DNA of 64,000 nt. Origin: Paenibacillus athensensis. GTDB taxonomy: Bacteria > Bacillota > Bacilli > Paenibacillales > NBRC-103111. The translations under genes and the position numbers were made by a program. Of the stretch, positions 27,806 to 36,199 are shown in pieces. A model generated the notes under the pieces. It made no database searches, had not been told where the DNA came from, and worked only from the letters and a program-made list of their open reading frames with translations. Positions within the stretch are counted from its first letter, which is position 1; the number at the start of each line of letters is the position of its first letter. The stretch spans positions 372,001-436,000 of the forward strand of contig NZ_MYFO02000004.1 of assembly GCF_004514475.2 (NCBI RefSeq), in the 5' to 3' direction.

Positions 27806-28879
27806 ATGCCGAAAATTTCAGTTTTACAGTCATACATGATCATAATACTTTCTGTCGGTTTGCTGAACCACGTCATCATCATACCGTTACTGCTCGGTGC
27901 ATCAGGGCGAGATGCCTGGCTTGTAGTACTTCTTGTTTTAATCGCTTCGCCAATTTGGATTGGCATTCTGAGCTATATCCTAAAAAACATGAACGGAATG
28001 CATGTTAGGGATTGGTTAAAGCAACAATTCGGAATGGTTCTCTCGGCAACCTTGATTGTCCTATACAGTGTACTTGTATGGCTTATGGGACTCATTTCCT
28101 TTAAGGACACTATAACATGGACAATTGCAACTTATATGCCTCAATCTCCAATGCTTGTTCTCGCAGGAACGACGCTTTTCGGATGCTTCTTCGCGGCATA
28201 TAAAGGGCTTCGCACCATTGCAATTTTAAGCGGGATATTGTTGCCTTTTGTTGTTATTCTGGGTGACCTTGTCATGGTTGCAAACTTTCAGTTTAAAGAC
28301 TACACCATGCTATTTCCTCTTCTCGAAAATGGGTTATCTCCGCTTTGGAAAGGCATACCCTACGCAGCTGGGGGATTGTTGGAGTTGTCGTTGCTGATTT
28401 TGTTTCAGCACAAGTTAACGAAAAAACCAGGTTTCAAAAGTTTAATGCTTATTTGCATCATATTATCCGGGCTAACGATCGGCCCTTTGATGGGCTCGAT
28501 TACCATGTACGGCCCTGATGAAGCGGCACACCAACGATACCCCGCTTTCGAACAATGGAGAATGGTTCGACTGGGCGAGTATGTGGAGCATGTTGATTTT
28601 TTCTCGATTTACCAGTGGTTATCCGGTATGTACATTCGAGTTTCCCTTTCCCTGTTACTCTTAAGCGAATTGTGGAAATTGCAAAAGTATAAGTGGTTGC
28701 CTATGTTTCTGGGCGCTTTATTCATGCTGGTTGCTACATTGTTGCCAATCAGCGATATGCTTTTTCAAGACCTGCTCAGCCGATATTACTTTCCTTCGTT
28801 TTGTGTCTTTACCATTGGGGTCATGTTCGTATATTTCGTGCGAATTTTAATCTCAACACGGAGTAAAAGGAGCAATTGA
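27806..28879 (+). CDS. Spore germination receptor permease subunit, GerAB type
   Basis: The ATG at 27806 follows GGTAAGGTGAG. The 357-residue protein has about ten membrane helices and typical features (ISVLQSYMIIILSVGLLNHVIIIP, LLGASGRDAWLVVLL). GerAB proteins belong to the amino acid/polyamine/organocation superfamily and bind germinants in the inner spore membrane (family knowledge). It is the first of three genes in the order B, A, C, not the canonical A, B, C. It overlaps the next gene's upstream signal. Confidence 0.85.
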   Translation: MPKISVLQSYMIIILSVGLLNHVIIIPLLLGASGRDAWLVVLLVLIASPIWIGILSYILKNMNGMHVRDWLKQQFGMVLSATLIVLYSVLVWLMGLISFKDTITWTIATYMPQSPMLVLAGTTLFGCFFAAYKGLRTIAILSGILLPFVVILGDLVMVANFQFKDYTMLFPLLENGLSPLWKGIPYAAGGLLELSLLILFQHKLTKKPGFKSLMLICIILSGLTIGPLMGSITMYGPDEAAHQRYPAFEQWRMVRLGEYVEHVDFFSIYQWLSGMYIRVSLSLLLLSELWKLQKYKWLPMFLGALFMLVATLLPISDMLFQDLLSRYYFPSFCVFTIGVMFVYFVRILISTRSKRSN

Positions 28880-28881
28880 AG

Positions 28882-30408
28882 ATGATAAAGCTTTTCAGAA
28901 ATAAATGGGCAAAGGACATAAAATCGTCGACACAACAAGGGGCGCCTGATACACAACCGCTTAATGAACAAACACTTCTTCAACGTTTCCAGATGTGTCG
29001 TGATGTAAAGCATCATGTTTACAAATTAAAAACTGGCGACGATCAATCCAGGATCGTTTTACTGTATTGCGATGGGTTATGTGACAACCAACAACTCATT
29101 CAGGATGTGGTGCTTCCTCACTTGACTCGGTTTTACGAAAATCACGGTTTTCAAAAGAACAAGGAAGTTCTTGAGTCGTGTCAATTACAGCTTGAGAGCA
29201 TTTCCTTCGAGGAGTGGGGGCAGAAATCCGAAACGGACATTTTTGAGGGAAAACTGCTTTTGTTCATTCCGACACTAACTTCTTTGTTCTCCCTCGACAT
29301 ATCGAAAAAACCGGCACGCCAGCCCGAAGAATCCAATATCGAAGTCTCTATTCGCGGGCCGAAAGACGGTTTTGTTGAGGAACTCGGTGTCAATGTTGCG
29401 TTAATTCGGAAACGAATCAAGTCAACAAGCATGGTATACGAAACGAAAACAGTAGGTGTCCGGACAAAAACAACTATTGCAATTCTCTATATGCAAGACA
29501 TTGTTGATCCGAAAATCGTCCAAGATATCAAGATGAAATTGGATCGTGTTCACATTGACGGAGCAATCAGCGCCACTCAACTGGAAGAGTTAATGGAACC
29601 GACCAAAGCTTTGTTTCCTTTGATGGGCTATACGGGAAGACCCGACTTTACCGTTAACTGCATGATGAATGGACGTGTAGCGCTGATTGTGGATGGTACG
29701 CCTGCCGCGTTGATCGCACCGGCAAATTTGTTCCTGCTCTTGAAAACGCCGGAAGACATCCACTTTACTGCATTATCGTCTACGTTTGGGCAAGCGCTTC
29801 GTTTGCTCGGATTGACCGTATCACTCATGCTGCCCGGTTTTTGGGTTGCCATTCTTTCGTTTCATCAGGATCAGTTGCCCTATTACCTTCTTGCAACAAT
29901 TGGCATCAACCGATTAGGCATTCCTCTTGGCCTGACAGGGGAAATGTTTCTCGCGCTCATCTTTTTGGAAATATTGCGGGAAGCCGGTATTCGGTTGCCT
30001 TCAGCGATAGGATCTACAGTTACGGTAGTGGGAGGGCTTATTTTAGGGGATGCAGCCATACGCGCAGGATTTTTATCCCCTAGCATTGTTGTCATAGGAG
30101 CTATTACGCAAGTGTTCGGTTCGACTTTATCCAACCAGTCAATGAGTGGGACAATAAGCATTTTGCGCTTCTTCATCTTCGCACTGTCCGCCATCCTTGG
30201 GATCTATGGTTTCTTGCTTGCTTTATTTCTTGTAACAACTCATTTGGCCTCTTTGCGTTCATGCGGATTGCCTTATCTGGCTCCGGTTTCGCCTCCATAT
30301 AAAGATTTCGCCAATGCCTTATTTCGGTTACCTTGGAAATGGCGGAAAACCCGCCCTGACATGCTAAACACTCAAGATCCCACACGCCAAGGGGAGGGGC
30401 AACAATGA
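28882..30408 (+). CDS. Spore germination receptor subunit, GerAA type
   Basis: The ATG at 28882 (AAAGGAG 10 nt upstream) is preferred to the TTG at 28876. The 508-residue protein has a soluble N-terminal region, then GerA hallmarks: EVSIRGPKDGFVEELGVNVALIRKRI, GRPDFTVNCMMNGRVALIVDGTP, and a C-terminal bundle of membrane helices (LPSAIGSTVTVVGGLILGDA). It forms the receptor core with the B and C subunits. It overlaps the gerC start by 4 bp. Confidence 0.9.
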   Translation: MIKLFRNKWAKDIKSSTQQGAPDTQPLNEQTLLQRFQMCRDVKHHVYKLKTGDDQSRIVLLYCDGLCDNQQLIQDVVLPHLTRFYENHGFQKNKEVLESCQLQLESISFEEWGQKSETDIFEGKLLLFIPTLTSLFSLDISKKPARQPEESNIEVSIRGPKDGFVEELGVNVALIRKRIKSTSMVYETKTVGVRTKTTIAILYMQDIVDPKIVQDIKMKLDRVHIDGAISATQLEELMEPTKALFPLMGYTGRPDFTVNCMMNGRVALIVDGTPAALIAPANLFLLLKTPEDIHFTALSSTFGQALRLLGLTVSLMLPGFWVAILSFHQDQLPYYLLATIGINRLGIPLGLTGEMFLALIFLEILREAGIRLPSAIGSTVTVVGGLILGDAAIRAGFLSPSIVVIGAITQVFGSTLSNQSMSGTISILRFFIFALSAILGIYGFLLALFLVTTHLASLRSCGLPYLAPVSPPYKDFANALFRLPWKWRKTRPDMLNTQDPTRQGEGQQ

Positions 30409-31541
30409 ACGCATACAAATTTACCGCAGTTCTTCTGCTTCCCTTCTTTCTCACCGGATGTTGGAGCAAATACGAAGTGCAAAACATGAATTATGTAACT
30501 GCTGTTGGAATTGACTATGCGGATGGTCAATACATCATTTATGCGCAGTTGCTCGATTTCTCGACAGTGGCAAAACTGGAAGGACAACAGAAAGCGGAAC
30601 AGCCTCCGGTCTGGATCGGTAGAGGAAAAGGTATCTCATTTACAGAAGCAGGGAATGATTTATACAGCACTTCGCAACAAAGGTTAAACTGGGGACAAAT
30701 CTCTGCAATCTTGTTTAGCGAAAGGTTATTGAAGGAACGAAAAGTCGGTGAAGTGTTGGAACTGATCGACCGATATCGTGAGATAAGGTACTTAGCTTGG
30801 GTGTTCAGTACGCGCGATCCCCTTGACGAGGTCTTAATTGCGACTCCATTTTTCAGATTATCGCCAAAAGCATCGATTCTACATAACCCCGAACAGAATT
30901 ATCGGCAGCGTTCTATCCTCGCTCCGATCCGCCTGCAAAAATTTGTAATGGATTCAAACGAAAAGGCGAAGACAAGCTACATACCAGAATTATCTGTTCG
31001 AAAGGATCAATGGAAGGAAAATCAAAAACCGCATGAGATGCTTAGATATTCAGGCATACAAATATACGATAAGGACAAATATTACGCACGCATGAGCCTC
31101 GAAGAAATAAAAGGATTGCCATGGCTGAATAAACACACAATCCGACTGCCCGTTGACTTGTTTTCCGATAACAAGCTTGTTGCAGTTCTCGTCGCAGAAA
31201 AACCCGAATATGACGTCAAACCAAGGGTTAAATATGACAAAGCATATTTCGATATTTCCGTTAAGGTGAAGGCCGGAGTAAATGAGCTACATGCAGACGT
31301 TACGGAGCAAGAACTCACGCAACTGGCTCAAAAAGAAATTGAGCATCAAATTAGGCAGACCTTTCAAACCGCGTTTGAAAAGAGAATAGATATTTATAAT
31401 CTAGGGGAATCTCTTTTTCGCAGGAATCCGTATGCGTGGAAACGGATTGCATCTGGGACTGTACTAAACAAAGATTCCTTACGAACGATCAACGTTAACG
31501 TACAAATCGTGTACCCTGGCAGGTATAAACTTTCACCTTGA
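30405..31541 (+). CDS. Spore germination lipoprotein, GerAC type
   Basis: This is a 378-residue protein with a lipoprotein signal, LLLPFFLTGCWSKYEV (Cys about residue 19). The body matches GerAC: VTAVGIDYADGQYIIYAQLLDF, ISAILFSERLLKE and a C-terminal QTFQTAFEKRIDIYNLGESLFRRNPYAWKRI. It is anchored at the outer face of the inner spore membrane in the receptor complex. The stop lies 17 bp before the right inverted repeat. No terminator is seen before the repeat. Confidence 0.9.
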   Translation: MNAYKFTAVLLLPFFLTGCWSKYEVQNMNYVTAVGIDYADGQYIIYAQLLDFSTVAKLEGQQKAEQPPVWIGRGKGISFTEAGNDLYSTSQQRLNWGQISAILFSERLLKERKVGEVLELIDRYREIRYLAWVFSTRDPLDEVLIATPFFRLSPKASILHNPEQNYRQRSILAPIRLQKFVMDSNEKAKTSYIPELSVRKDQWKENQKPHEMLRYSGIQIYDKDKYYARMSLEEIKGLPWLNKHTIRLPVDLFSDNKLVAVLVAEKPEYDVKPRVKYDKAYFDISVKVKAGVNELHADVTEQELTQLAQKEIEHQIRQTFQTAFEKRIDIYNLGESLFRRNPYAWKRIASGTVLNKDSLRTINVNVQIVYPGRYKLSP

Positions 31542-31558
31542 TATTTGGTTGTGATTTT

Positions 31559-31589
31559 CTTTGCGGGTGGTGTCAGCTTCGCTGGTACT
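31559..31589. repeat. Right 31-bp inverted repeat of ger cassette
   Basis: It is the inverted partner of 27371-27401 with one mismatch. Helicase-coding homology begins about 65 bp beyond it. There is no obvious flanking target duplication. Confidence 0.8.
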
Positions 31590-31654
31590 GCCCCTATATG
31601 GGGCATTGGGCGACCGGTGCCCGTTTCATTTGAGTTATAACCTCCTTGACAAAC

Positions 31655-32260
31655 TGCACCGGAAGGATATGCTCCAGCTTCCGGTTCCCAAAGCCCACTT
31701 CCACAACGTCGCTGTTCCGCCGAGCGATTTTCAGCGTGAGATGGTCGCGGATCTCGCCAGCCGCGCCGAACTGGTGCGAGCGAAGCGAGTAGAGCCGCAT
31801 GAAGACAACATGCTCAAGATCACCAACGACGGGCGCAAGCTGGCCCTCGATCAACGGCTTGCAAACGCAATGCTACCCGATGACGAAGGCAGCAAAGTGA
31901 GCGCTTGTGCGGATAACGTCTATCGGCAATGGGCAGACAGCCAGGAGCAGCGGCTTGCGCAACTGGTCTTTTGCGATCTTTCGATCCCTAAGCAGGATGG
32001 CACCTTTAATGTGTACGACGAACTGCGGCGTAAACTGACGGAGAAGGGCGTTCCGGATGATGAGATCGCCTTCATCCACGACGCCAACACGGAGGTAAAG
32101 AAGAAGGAACTGTTTGCTAAGGTACGGACAGGGCAGGTTCGTGTTTTGCTGGGGTCGACGTTCAAAATGGGCGCAGGGACAAATGTACAAACCAAGCTAA
32201 TTGCACTGCACGACCTTGACTGTCCGTGGCGGCCGCGCGATGTCGGGCGTGCTTTGCGGA
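31655..32260 (+). pseudogene. Helicase C-lobe remnant of the split methylase/helicase
   Basis: From about 31,655 the frame reads DMLQLPVPKAHFHNV, NMLKITNDGRKLALDQRL, QLVFCDLSIPKQDGTFNVYD, IAFIHDANTEVKKKELF and VLLGSTFKMGAGTNVQTKLIALHDLDCPWRP. This is the helicase C-terminal lobe of ICE methylase/helicases. The motif VI region that should follow (QRxGRIxRQGN) is garbled and out of frame around 32,240-32,280. The several hundred residues normally beyond it are gone. It has no start site of its own and continues the gene broken near 22,905. Confidence 0.85.
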
Positions 32261-32306
32261 CAATGAAGATGTGGGGGCGCATCCCTTGTCTATCAAACAG
32301 ATACAA

Positions 32307-32335
32307 AAACGCACCGCTCGAATGAGGGTGCGTTT
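32307..32335. terminator. Bidirectional terminator next to regulator copy 2
   Basis: AAACGCACC (32307-32315) pairs perfectly with GGTGCGTTT (32327-32335). Read on the minus strand it ends with a run of T, so it serves the XRE-like gene at 32337. It is related to the hairpin at 25337-25375. Confidence 0.7.
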
Positions 32336-32336
32336 C

Positions 32337-32555
32337 TTATATTTGCTTGCCGGTATCATTGAGCGTGAAAATCCCCTCGAACGTCGCGTTGCAGGCTTTT
32401 GCGATCTCATGCAGGTCTTGTTCCGAGAGATTATCGCGCTTCAGCTTGGTGTTCACATTTTGCCTGGTTGTTTTCGGCTCTATTCGATCAGCTAAATCGG
32501 CAACGGTCATTCCCCTTGCCGCGAGCAGCATTTTCACCTTGACGGCCATGCTCAT
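32337..32555 (-). CDS. XRE-like small helix-turn-helix regulator (copy 2)
   Basis: This is a 72-residue paralogue of the 25395-25613 product: 61 identical residues, with an identical C-terminal block from IAKACN to the end. The HTH is KVKMLLAARGMTVADLADRI. Both genes keep the same orientation and a related downstream hairpin. Two near-identical regulators could cross-talk or titrate the same operators. Confidence 0.85.
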   Translation of the reverse strand: MSMAVKVKMLLAARGMTVADLADRIEPKTTRQNVNTKLKRDNLSEQDLHEIAKACNATFEGIFTLNDTGKQI

Positions 32556-32665
32556 AGAATCACGCTCCCTTATGTAATCATAAAGGATTTATTTTCCTAA
32601 AGCAAAAGAATTGTTGTCATCTCGGGGGACGGTTCAGGTGTTCGAAGAAACTAAGCCGATAAATG

Positions 32666-32716
32666 CAACAACGGCAGACTGGGACGTGAAAATGAAGTTC
32701 CAGTCTGCCGTTGTTG
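32666..32716. repeat. Long perfect hairpin (17-bp stem)
   Basis: CAACAACGGCAGACTGG (32666-32682) is matched perfectly by its reverse complement at 32700-32716 around a 17-nt loop. There is no T tract on either side, so a standard terminator is unlikely. It could be a single-strand origin-like structure, an attachment or resolution site, or an mRNA stabiliser. Confidence 0.6.
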
Positions 32717-32822
32717 TGCTTAACCCTCAACTATCGTTTCCCGTTAGTTTAATAAGAACAGCGATGCTAATTCAATAATTGTGCCCATTTGCTGAATAAA
32801 AGCAGGAATACATTGTTTAACA

Positions 32823-33062
32823 TTATGATGTTTTTAATGTTTTTGTTGTTTTTATAGTCATTATAAATCCTACGATTAATTCGAGAATAGCTATTCCCAA
32901 CACATATAATCCGATTGAAGGAAGTGATAAGATACCCAAAGCAATATGGAAAGCTGCGGCAATGTATAAGCCTATTGGTTTCTTTAAATAAACACTTAAA
33001 ACTGCATAGACTAATACAGCTATCATAAGTCCTACAGCGAGCCAGGAAATCCAAGATGCCAT
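32823..33062 (-). CDS. Small membrane protein (79 aa)
   Basis: It is preceded on the minus strand by GAGGAGGG. About three hydrophobic helices (WLAVGLMIAVLVYAVLSVYL, IGLYIAAAFHIALGILSL, GLYVLGIAILELIVGFIM) fill the protein. I do not recognise the family. Its position just upstream of the oriT-like element suggests a cargo or entry-exclusion type gene, but nothing proves this. Confidence 0.6.
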   Translation of the reverse strand: MASWISWLAVGLMIAVLVYAVLSVYLKKPIGLYIAAAFHIALGILSLPSIGLYVLGIAILELIVGFIMTIKTTKTLKTS

Positions 33063-33300
33063 TACAATCCCTCCTCGTTGAGATAATATCTTACCTTAAT
33101 CTTAACACATCTTATCGCAATGATCATGACCCGTTTGTTGAACAAATAACAACATTATCCTTCAAGTAAACTGCCCGTTGGCTTAAAGCCCGACGCCACT
33201 CTACCACTTTATTTTCTCCAAACATCACGCTGATCGATGGTGACGCCGCGATTGTTTTTTTCGTCGGTCTTCGTCCTTTTTCTCGGCGGGTTCTGGGAGT
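33063..33300. other. Intergenic region left of oriT-like element
   Basis: About 240 bp without a supported gene. The minus-strand frame over 33124-33372 has no ribosome site and crosses the structured element, so I do not call it. The region probably holds the promoter of the small membrane protein. Confidence 0.4.
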
Positions 33301-33386
33301 CAACACGAGACGGGTGTCTCGTGTTGCAGCAAGCACTGAATTTGGTCTCCCAAATTCGCTTGTTAGGGGCAAGCCCCTAATACCCC
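33301..33386 (+). other. oriT: oriT-like structured element, copy B (next to mobC)
   Basis: Read in the transfer-gene direction it has CAACACGAGAC/GTCTCGTGTTG, then GAATTTGG/CCAAATTC, then AGGGGC/GCCCCT hairpins. It starts 223 bp before mobC and the MOBP relaxase, the usual oriT position. Compared with copy A (26356-26440), the first stem has two compensatory base-pair changes. A further hairpin, GAAACGC/GCGTTTC (33448-33454 with 33468-33474), lies between it and mobC. Confidence 0.7.
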
Positions 33387-33523
33387 TACCTCAACAACAC
33401 GCTGTTTTATCAAGAATATAGGTTTCAACAAAGATCGGTATTTTTCAGAAACGCCAGAAAATATTTAGCGTTTCATTCGGCTTCGGTGATCCAGTCTTAT
33501 TTCCTTTGAAGAGGGAAGTGAAC

Positions 33524-33889
33524 ATGATGAGAAGACGAGCGATTCGCATTCAGGTATGGGTGAACAACGATGAAAACACAAGACTCCAAGCGAGCGCGAA
33601 AAAATCGGGACTTTCACAGGAGGGTTATATTCGATCTCTCATTAATGGCTATGTTCCGAAGGCGATGCCGCCAAAAGACTATTTCACGATGATGCGTGAA
33701 CTGCACGCTATCGGCAATAACCTTAACCAATTGGCCGCGAAGGCGCATGCGACCGGACATCTGGATCGTGGAGCTTTTCAGCAGGAGGCTGATCACTTGC
33801 GCCGCGCTGTCCAGCAGATTCAACAGGCCGTGACAGCACCGGAACCGAGAACCGTACCACAAGGAAATCCTAACGTACATCCGCCGTAA
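33524..33889 (+). CDS. mobC: MobC-type relaxosome accessory protein
   Basis: The ATG at 33524 has GAGGGAAG upstream. The sequence RRRAIRIQVWVNNDENTRLQASAKKSGLSQEGYIRSLING is a ribbon-helix-helix-like N-terminus. MMRELHAIGNNLNQLAAKAHATGHLD is the conserved MobC core. MobC proteins bind oriT and help the relaxase open the DNA (family knowledge). It lies 14 bp before the relaxase gene. Confidence 0.9.
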   Translation: MMRRRAIRIQVWVNNDENTRLQASAKKSGLSQEGYIRSLINGYVPKAMPPKDYFTMMRELHAIGNNLNQLAAKAHATGHLDRGAFQQEADHLRRAVQQIQQAVTAPEPRTVPQGNPNVHPP

Positions 33890-33903
33890 AGGAGACAGCG
33901 CAT

Positions 33904-35295
33904 ATGGCGACAACCGCAATATGGGACGTGACCGACCGTCTCAAGCGCGTGCTGGATTACGCCACCAATCCTGATAAGACCGATCAAGCACGTGAAGCGC
34001 ATGATGACTTGCAGCAGGTGCTCGCTTATACCAGCGCGGATGCCAAAACGGAAAAACAGCTTTACGTGAGCGGGATCAATTGCGATCCTCTTACCGCTTA
34101 CGAGCAAATGCAGCGAACCAAGCGACAATATCAAAAGACCGATGGCATTGTGGCTTTTCACGGGTATCAGGCGTTTGCACCGGGTGAAACGACGCCGGAA
34201 ATGGCACACGCCATTGGCATCAAACTGGCGCAGGAGCTATGGGGGGAGCGCTTTGAAGTCGTTGTATCGACCCATCTGGACAAGGAGCATCTGCACAATC
34301 ATTTCGTATTAAACTCGGTGTCGTTTCTGGACGGTAAACGCTACTACGATAACAAAGCCTCTTACGCGCTTATGCGGCAAACCTCCGATCGACTGTGCCA
34401 GGAGCATGCCTTATCGGTCATCGAGCAGCCAGAACCGGACAAGGCCAAGCATTACGGCGAGTGGCGAGCGGAGCAGGAAAACAAGCCGACCTGGCGCGGT
34501 TTGATTCGCGAGGACATCGACGCCGCTATCGCCGCTGCCATGACGATGACGCAATTCTTCACGATCCTTCAAAAGCAGGGTTATGAAATAAAGTCGAACG
34601 TAAAGCATTTGGCGGTACGTCCGCCGGGCAAAGAGCGGTTTGTTCGATTGCACAGCCTTGGCGACGAGTACACGGAGCATGCGATAAAAGAGCGTATTCT
34701 GCAAAACCAGTTACCGCAGCGTCAGCCACCCATGCCGTTGCCGCGGCGCAGGCGAGCCGTCATCGTTCGCAGCACCGTACACATCGGACGCAGATTTAGC
34801 GGTCTGCAAGCCTTGTATCTGCGTTACTTATTCAAGATGGGTATTCTGCCCCTTTCACGTGCGTCCCGTAAACGGACGTCTTTTTTATTGCGTGAAGACT
34901 TAAGACACCTGACTGCCATTACAGAGCAAACCAAGCTGCTATGTCGTCATGGCATCTCCAGCAGGGCACAATTGACAGCTTATCACGATGGGCTGCAAGC
35001 GGAGTTGAAACAGGGATACTGTTCTCGCAAAATGCTGTACAACCGCCTTCGCCGTTGTCGGAAACCCGAGCAAATCGAGCTATACAAATCGCAAATTGCT
35101 GAACTATCCCGACAGCTCGCGAAGCTCCGAAAGGAGGTGAGGCTTTGTACGGGCATCCTAGCCCGATCCGGCGAACTGGCAAACAAGCTGCAACGTAACG
35201 AGGAAGACCAATCGACACGAAGGGAGGCTAATGTCCATGAGCAGTGGAACCGAGGCGGCCGATCAGGTCGTCAGTATGAGTCTCCGTGGCATTGA
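33904..35295 (+). CDS. Relaxase/mobilization nuclease, MOBP type
   Basis: This is a 463-residue protein. The HxDxxHxHNH-type metal site is HLDKEHLHNHFVLNSV (about residues 123-138). Upstream, HGYQAFAPGE and AHAIGIKLAQELWG match motif regions of the family. The catalytic tyrosine is expected near the N-terminus (YATNPDK). It should nick oriT and lead the strand into the recipient. It overlaps the next gene by 65 bp in another frame. The C-terminal half is basic and helical and lacks a helicase or primase domain. Confidence 0.9.
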   Translation: MATTAIWDVTDRLKRVLDYATNPDKTDQAREAHDDLQQVLAYTSADAKTEKQLYVSGINCDPLTAYEQMQRTKRQYQKTDGIVAFHGYQAFAPGETTPEMAHAIGIKLAQELWGERFEVVVSTHLDKEHLHNHFVLNSVSFLDGKRYYDNKASYALMRQTSDRLCQEHALSVIEQPEPDKAKHYGEWRAEQENKPTWRGLIREDIDAAIAAAMTMTQFFTILQKQGYEIKSNVKHLAVRPPGKERFVRLHSLGDEYTEHAIKERILQNQLPQRQPPMPLPRRRRAVIVRSTVHIGRRFSGLQALYLRYLFKMGILPLSRASRKRTSFLLREDLRHLTAITEQTKLLCRHGISSRAQLTAYHDGLQAELKQGYCSRKMLYNRLRRCRKPEQIELYKSQIAELSRQLAKLRKEVRLCTGILARSGELANKLQRNEEDQSTRREANVHEQWNRGGRSGRQYESPWH

Positions 35296-36199
35296 GGTCA
35301 TGGCGAAAATTTCCGGTGAAGGCGCGAAGCATCTGGCTGTTTATTTGTTCGCTGCCCTACAAGGGCAAAAGCGAACAAGAGGCCGCATTCGTCTGGAAAG
35401 CTTGCTGCGCAGTGGCAAGGAACTGAAGGTATTTGCGGTACGAAATGAAGACTTGCCGACTTTTTGCAAAGAAGCGAAGCGGTATGGTGTCCTCTATTGT
35501 GCGCTGCGTGACAAGAAAAACGTAGACGGACTTTGCGATGTGATGGTACGAGCCGAGGATGCGTCCAAAATCAACCGGATCGTTGAACGCTTCCAATTGG
35601 CGACGGTAGATACCGCCAGCATTAAGAATGAAATTCAACAATCACGCAATCAAAAACAGGCGGATGACGGCAAAACCGAACAATCACCGGAGCAACATGC
35701 TGTAACACCCGAAGAAGGAGCCAGCGAGCCGCCAGCGTCAAACGAGGGCGCGGCAGTTGCCAGTGAGGATTTTTTGGACGAACTGTTGGGAAAGCCCGAG
35801 CCGTCGGCGGAGGTTCAGCCGGTAAACAAGCAGCAGCGAACCGATCATCCGGCGGTCGAGGAGCGGGTGGACGGACAAACGGAACCGGATCGTCCACTCC
35901 CCCTCCCACCGACAAAGGAGGAGACGACAACGGAACCGTCCTCTCCGTCCGCGCCTACCTTCGGGCGCAGCGCGGCATACGAAAAGGTTACGATTGACCC
36001 GGAAAAACCAAAGGAGAAAATGTCCGTTCGCCAATTGCTGCGCGAAATTCGGGAGGAAAACCGGGCAGCAGAGACAAGACGGCGGCAGCAGGAGCAGGAG
36101 CCGTCGTTGCCTAAGCGCAGAGATCGAAGGAAGTCGACGTCCAATAATAAAGCGTCCGTCCCGGCGGCCGGGAATCGAAAGCGAGGGAAATCGAAATGA
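35231..36199 (+). CDS. PcfB-like (DUF3801) conjugation protein
   Basis: An N-terminal domain of about 140 residues (KISGEGAKHLAVYLFAALQGQKRTRGRIRLESLL, LKVFAVRNEDLPTFCKEAKRYGVLYCALRDK) matches PcfB/DUF3801, which in pCF10 works with the coupling protein and relaxosome (family knowledge). The remaining 180 residues are a Glu/Pro/Ser-rich, probably disordered tail ending in a Lys/Arg-rich stretch that may bind DNA. Starts at 35231 and 35237 are both possible. Confidence 0.85.
   Translation: MSMSSGTEAADQVVSMSLRGIEVMAKISGEGAKHLAVYLFAALQGQKRTRGRIRLESLLRSGKELKVFAVRNEDLPTFCKEAKRYGVLYCALRDKKNVDGLCDVMVRAEDASKINRIVERFQLATVDTASIKNEIQQSRNQKQADDGKTEQSPEQHAVTPEEGASEPPASNEGAAVASEDFLDELLGKPEPSAEVQPVNKQQRTDHPAVEERVDGQTEPDRPLPLPPTKEETTTEPSSPSAPTFGRSAAYEKVTIDPEKPKEKMSVRQLLREIREENRAAETRRRQQEQEPSLPKRRDRRKSTSNNKASVPAAGNRKRGKSK

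Larger units (their letters stand above)
22905..31655. mobile_element. Putative nested mobilizable element splitting the helicase
   Basis: The helicase N-part ends near 22,905 and its C-lobe starts near 31,655; only about 40 family residues are missing between them. The inserted DNA carries tnpW, a tnpX-type recombinase, a small regulator, an oriT-like element, parB and a ger operon, but no relaxase or type IV secretion gene. This is what a mobilizable element that uses another element's transfer machinery would look like. The exact ends are unknown, and the ger cassette may be a separate later insertion. Confidence 0.5.

Noticed and set aside
31561-32325. Free-standing 254-residue gene
   Set aside because: The frame starts inside the inverted repeat without a ribosome site; its content is the helicase C-lobe of the gene interrupted at 22,905.
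33124-33372. Minus-strand 82-codon frame over the oriT-like element
   Set aside because: It has no ribosome site, and its sequence is explained by the hairpins conserved in the second copy.
26356-33386. CRISPR-like repeats
   Set aside because: Only two copies exist, they are inverted and 7 kb apart, and no cas genes are present.
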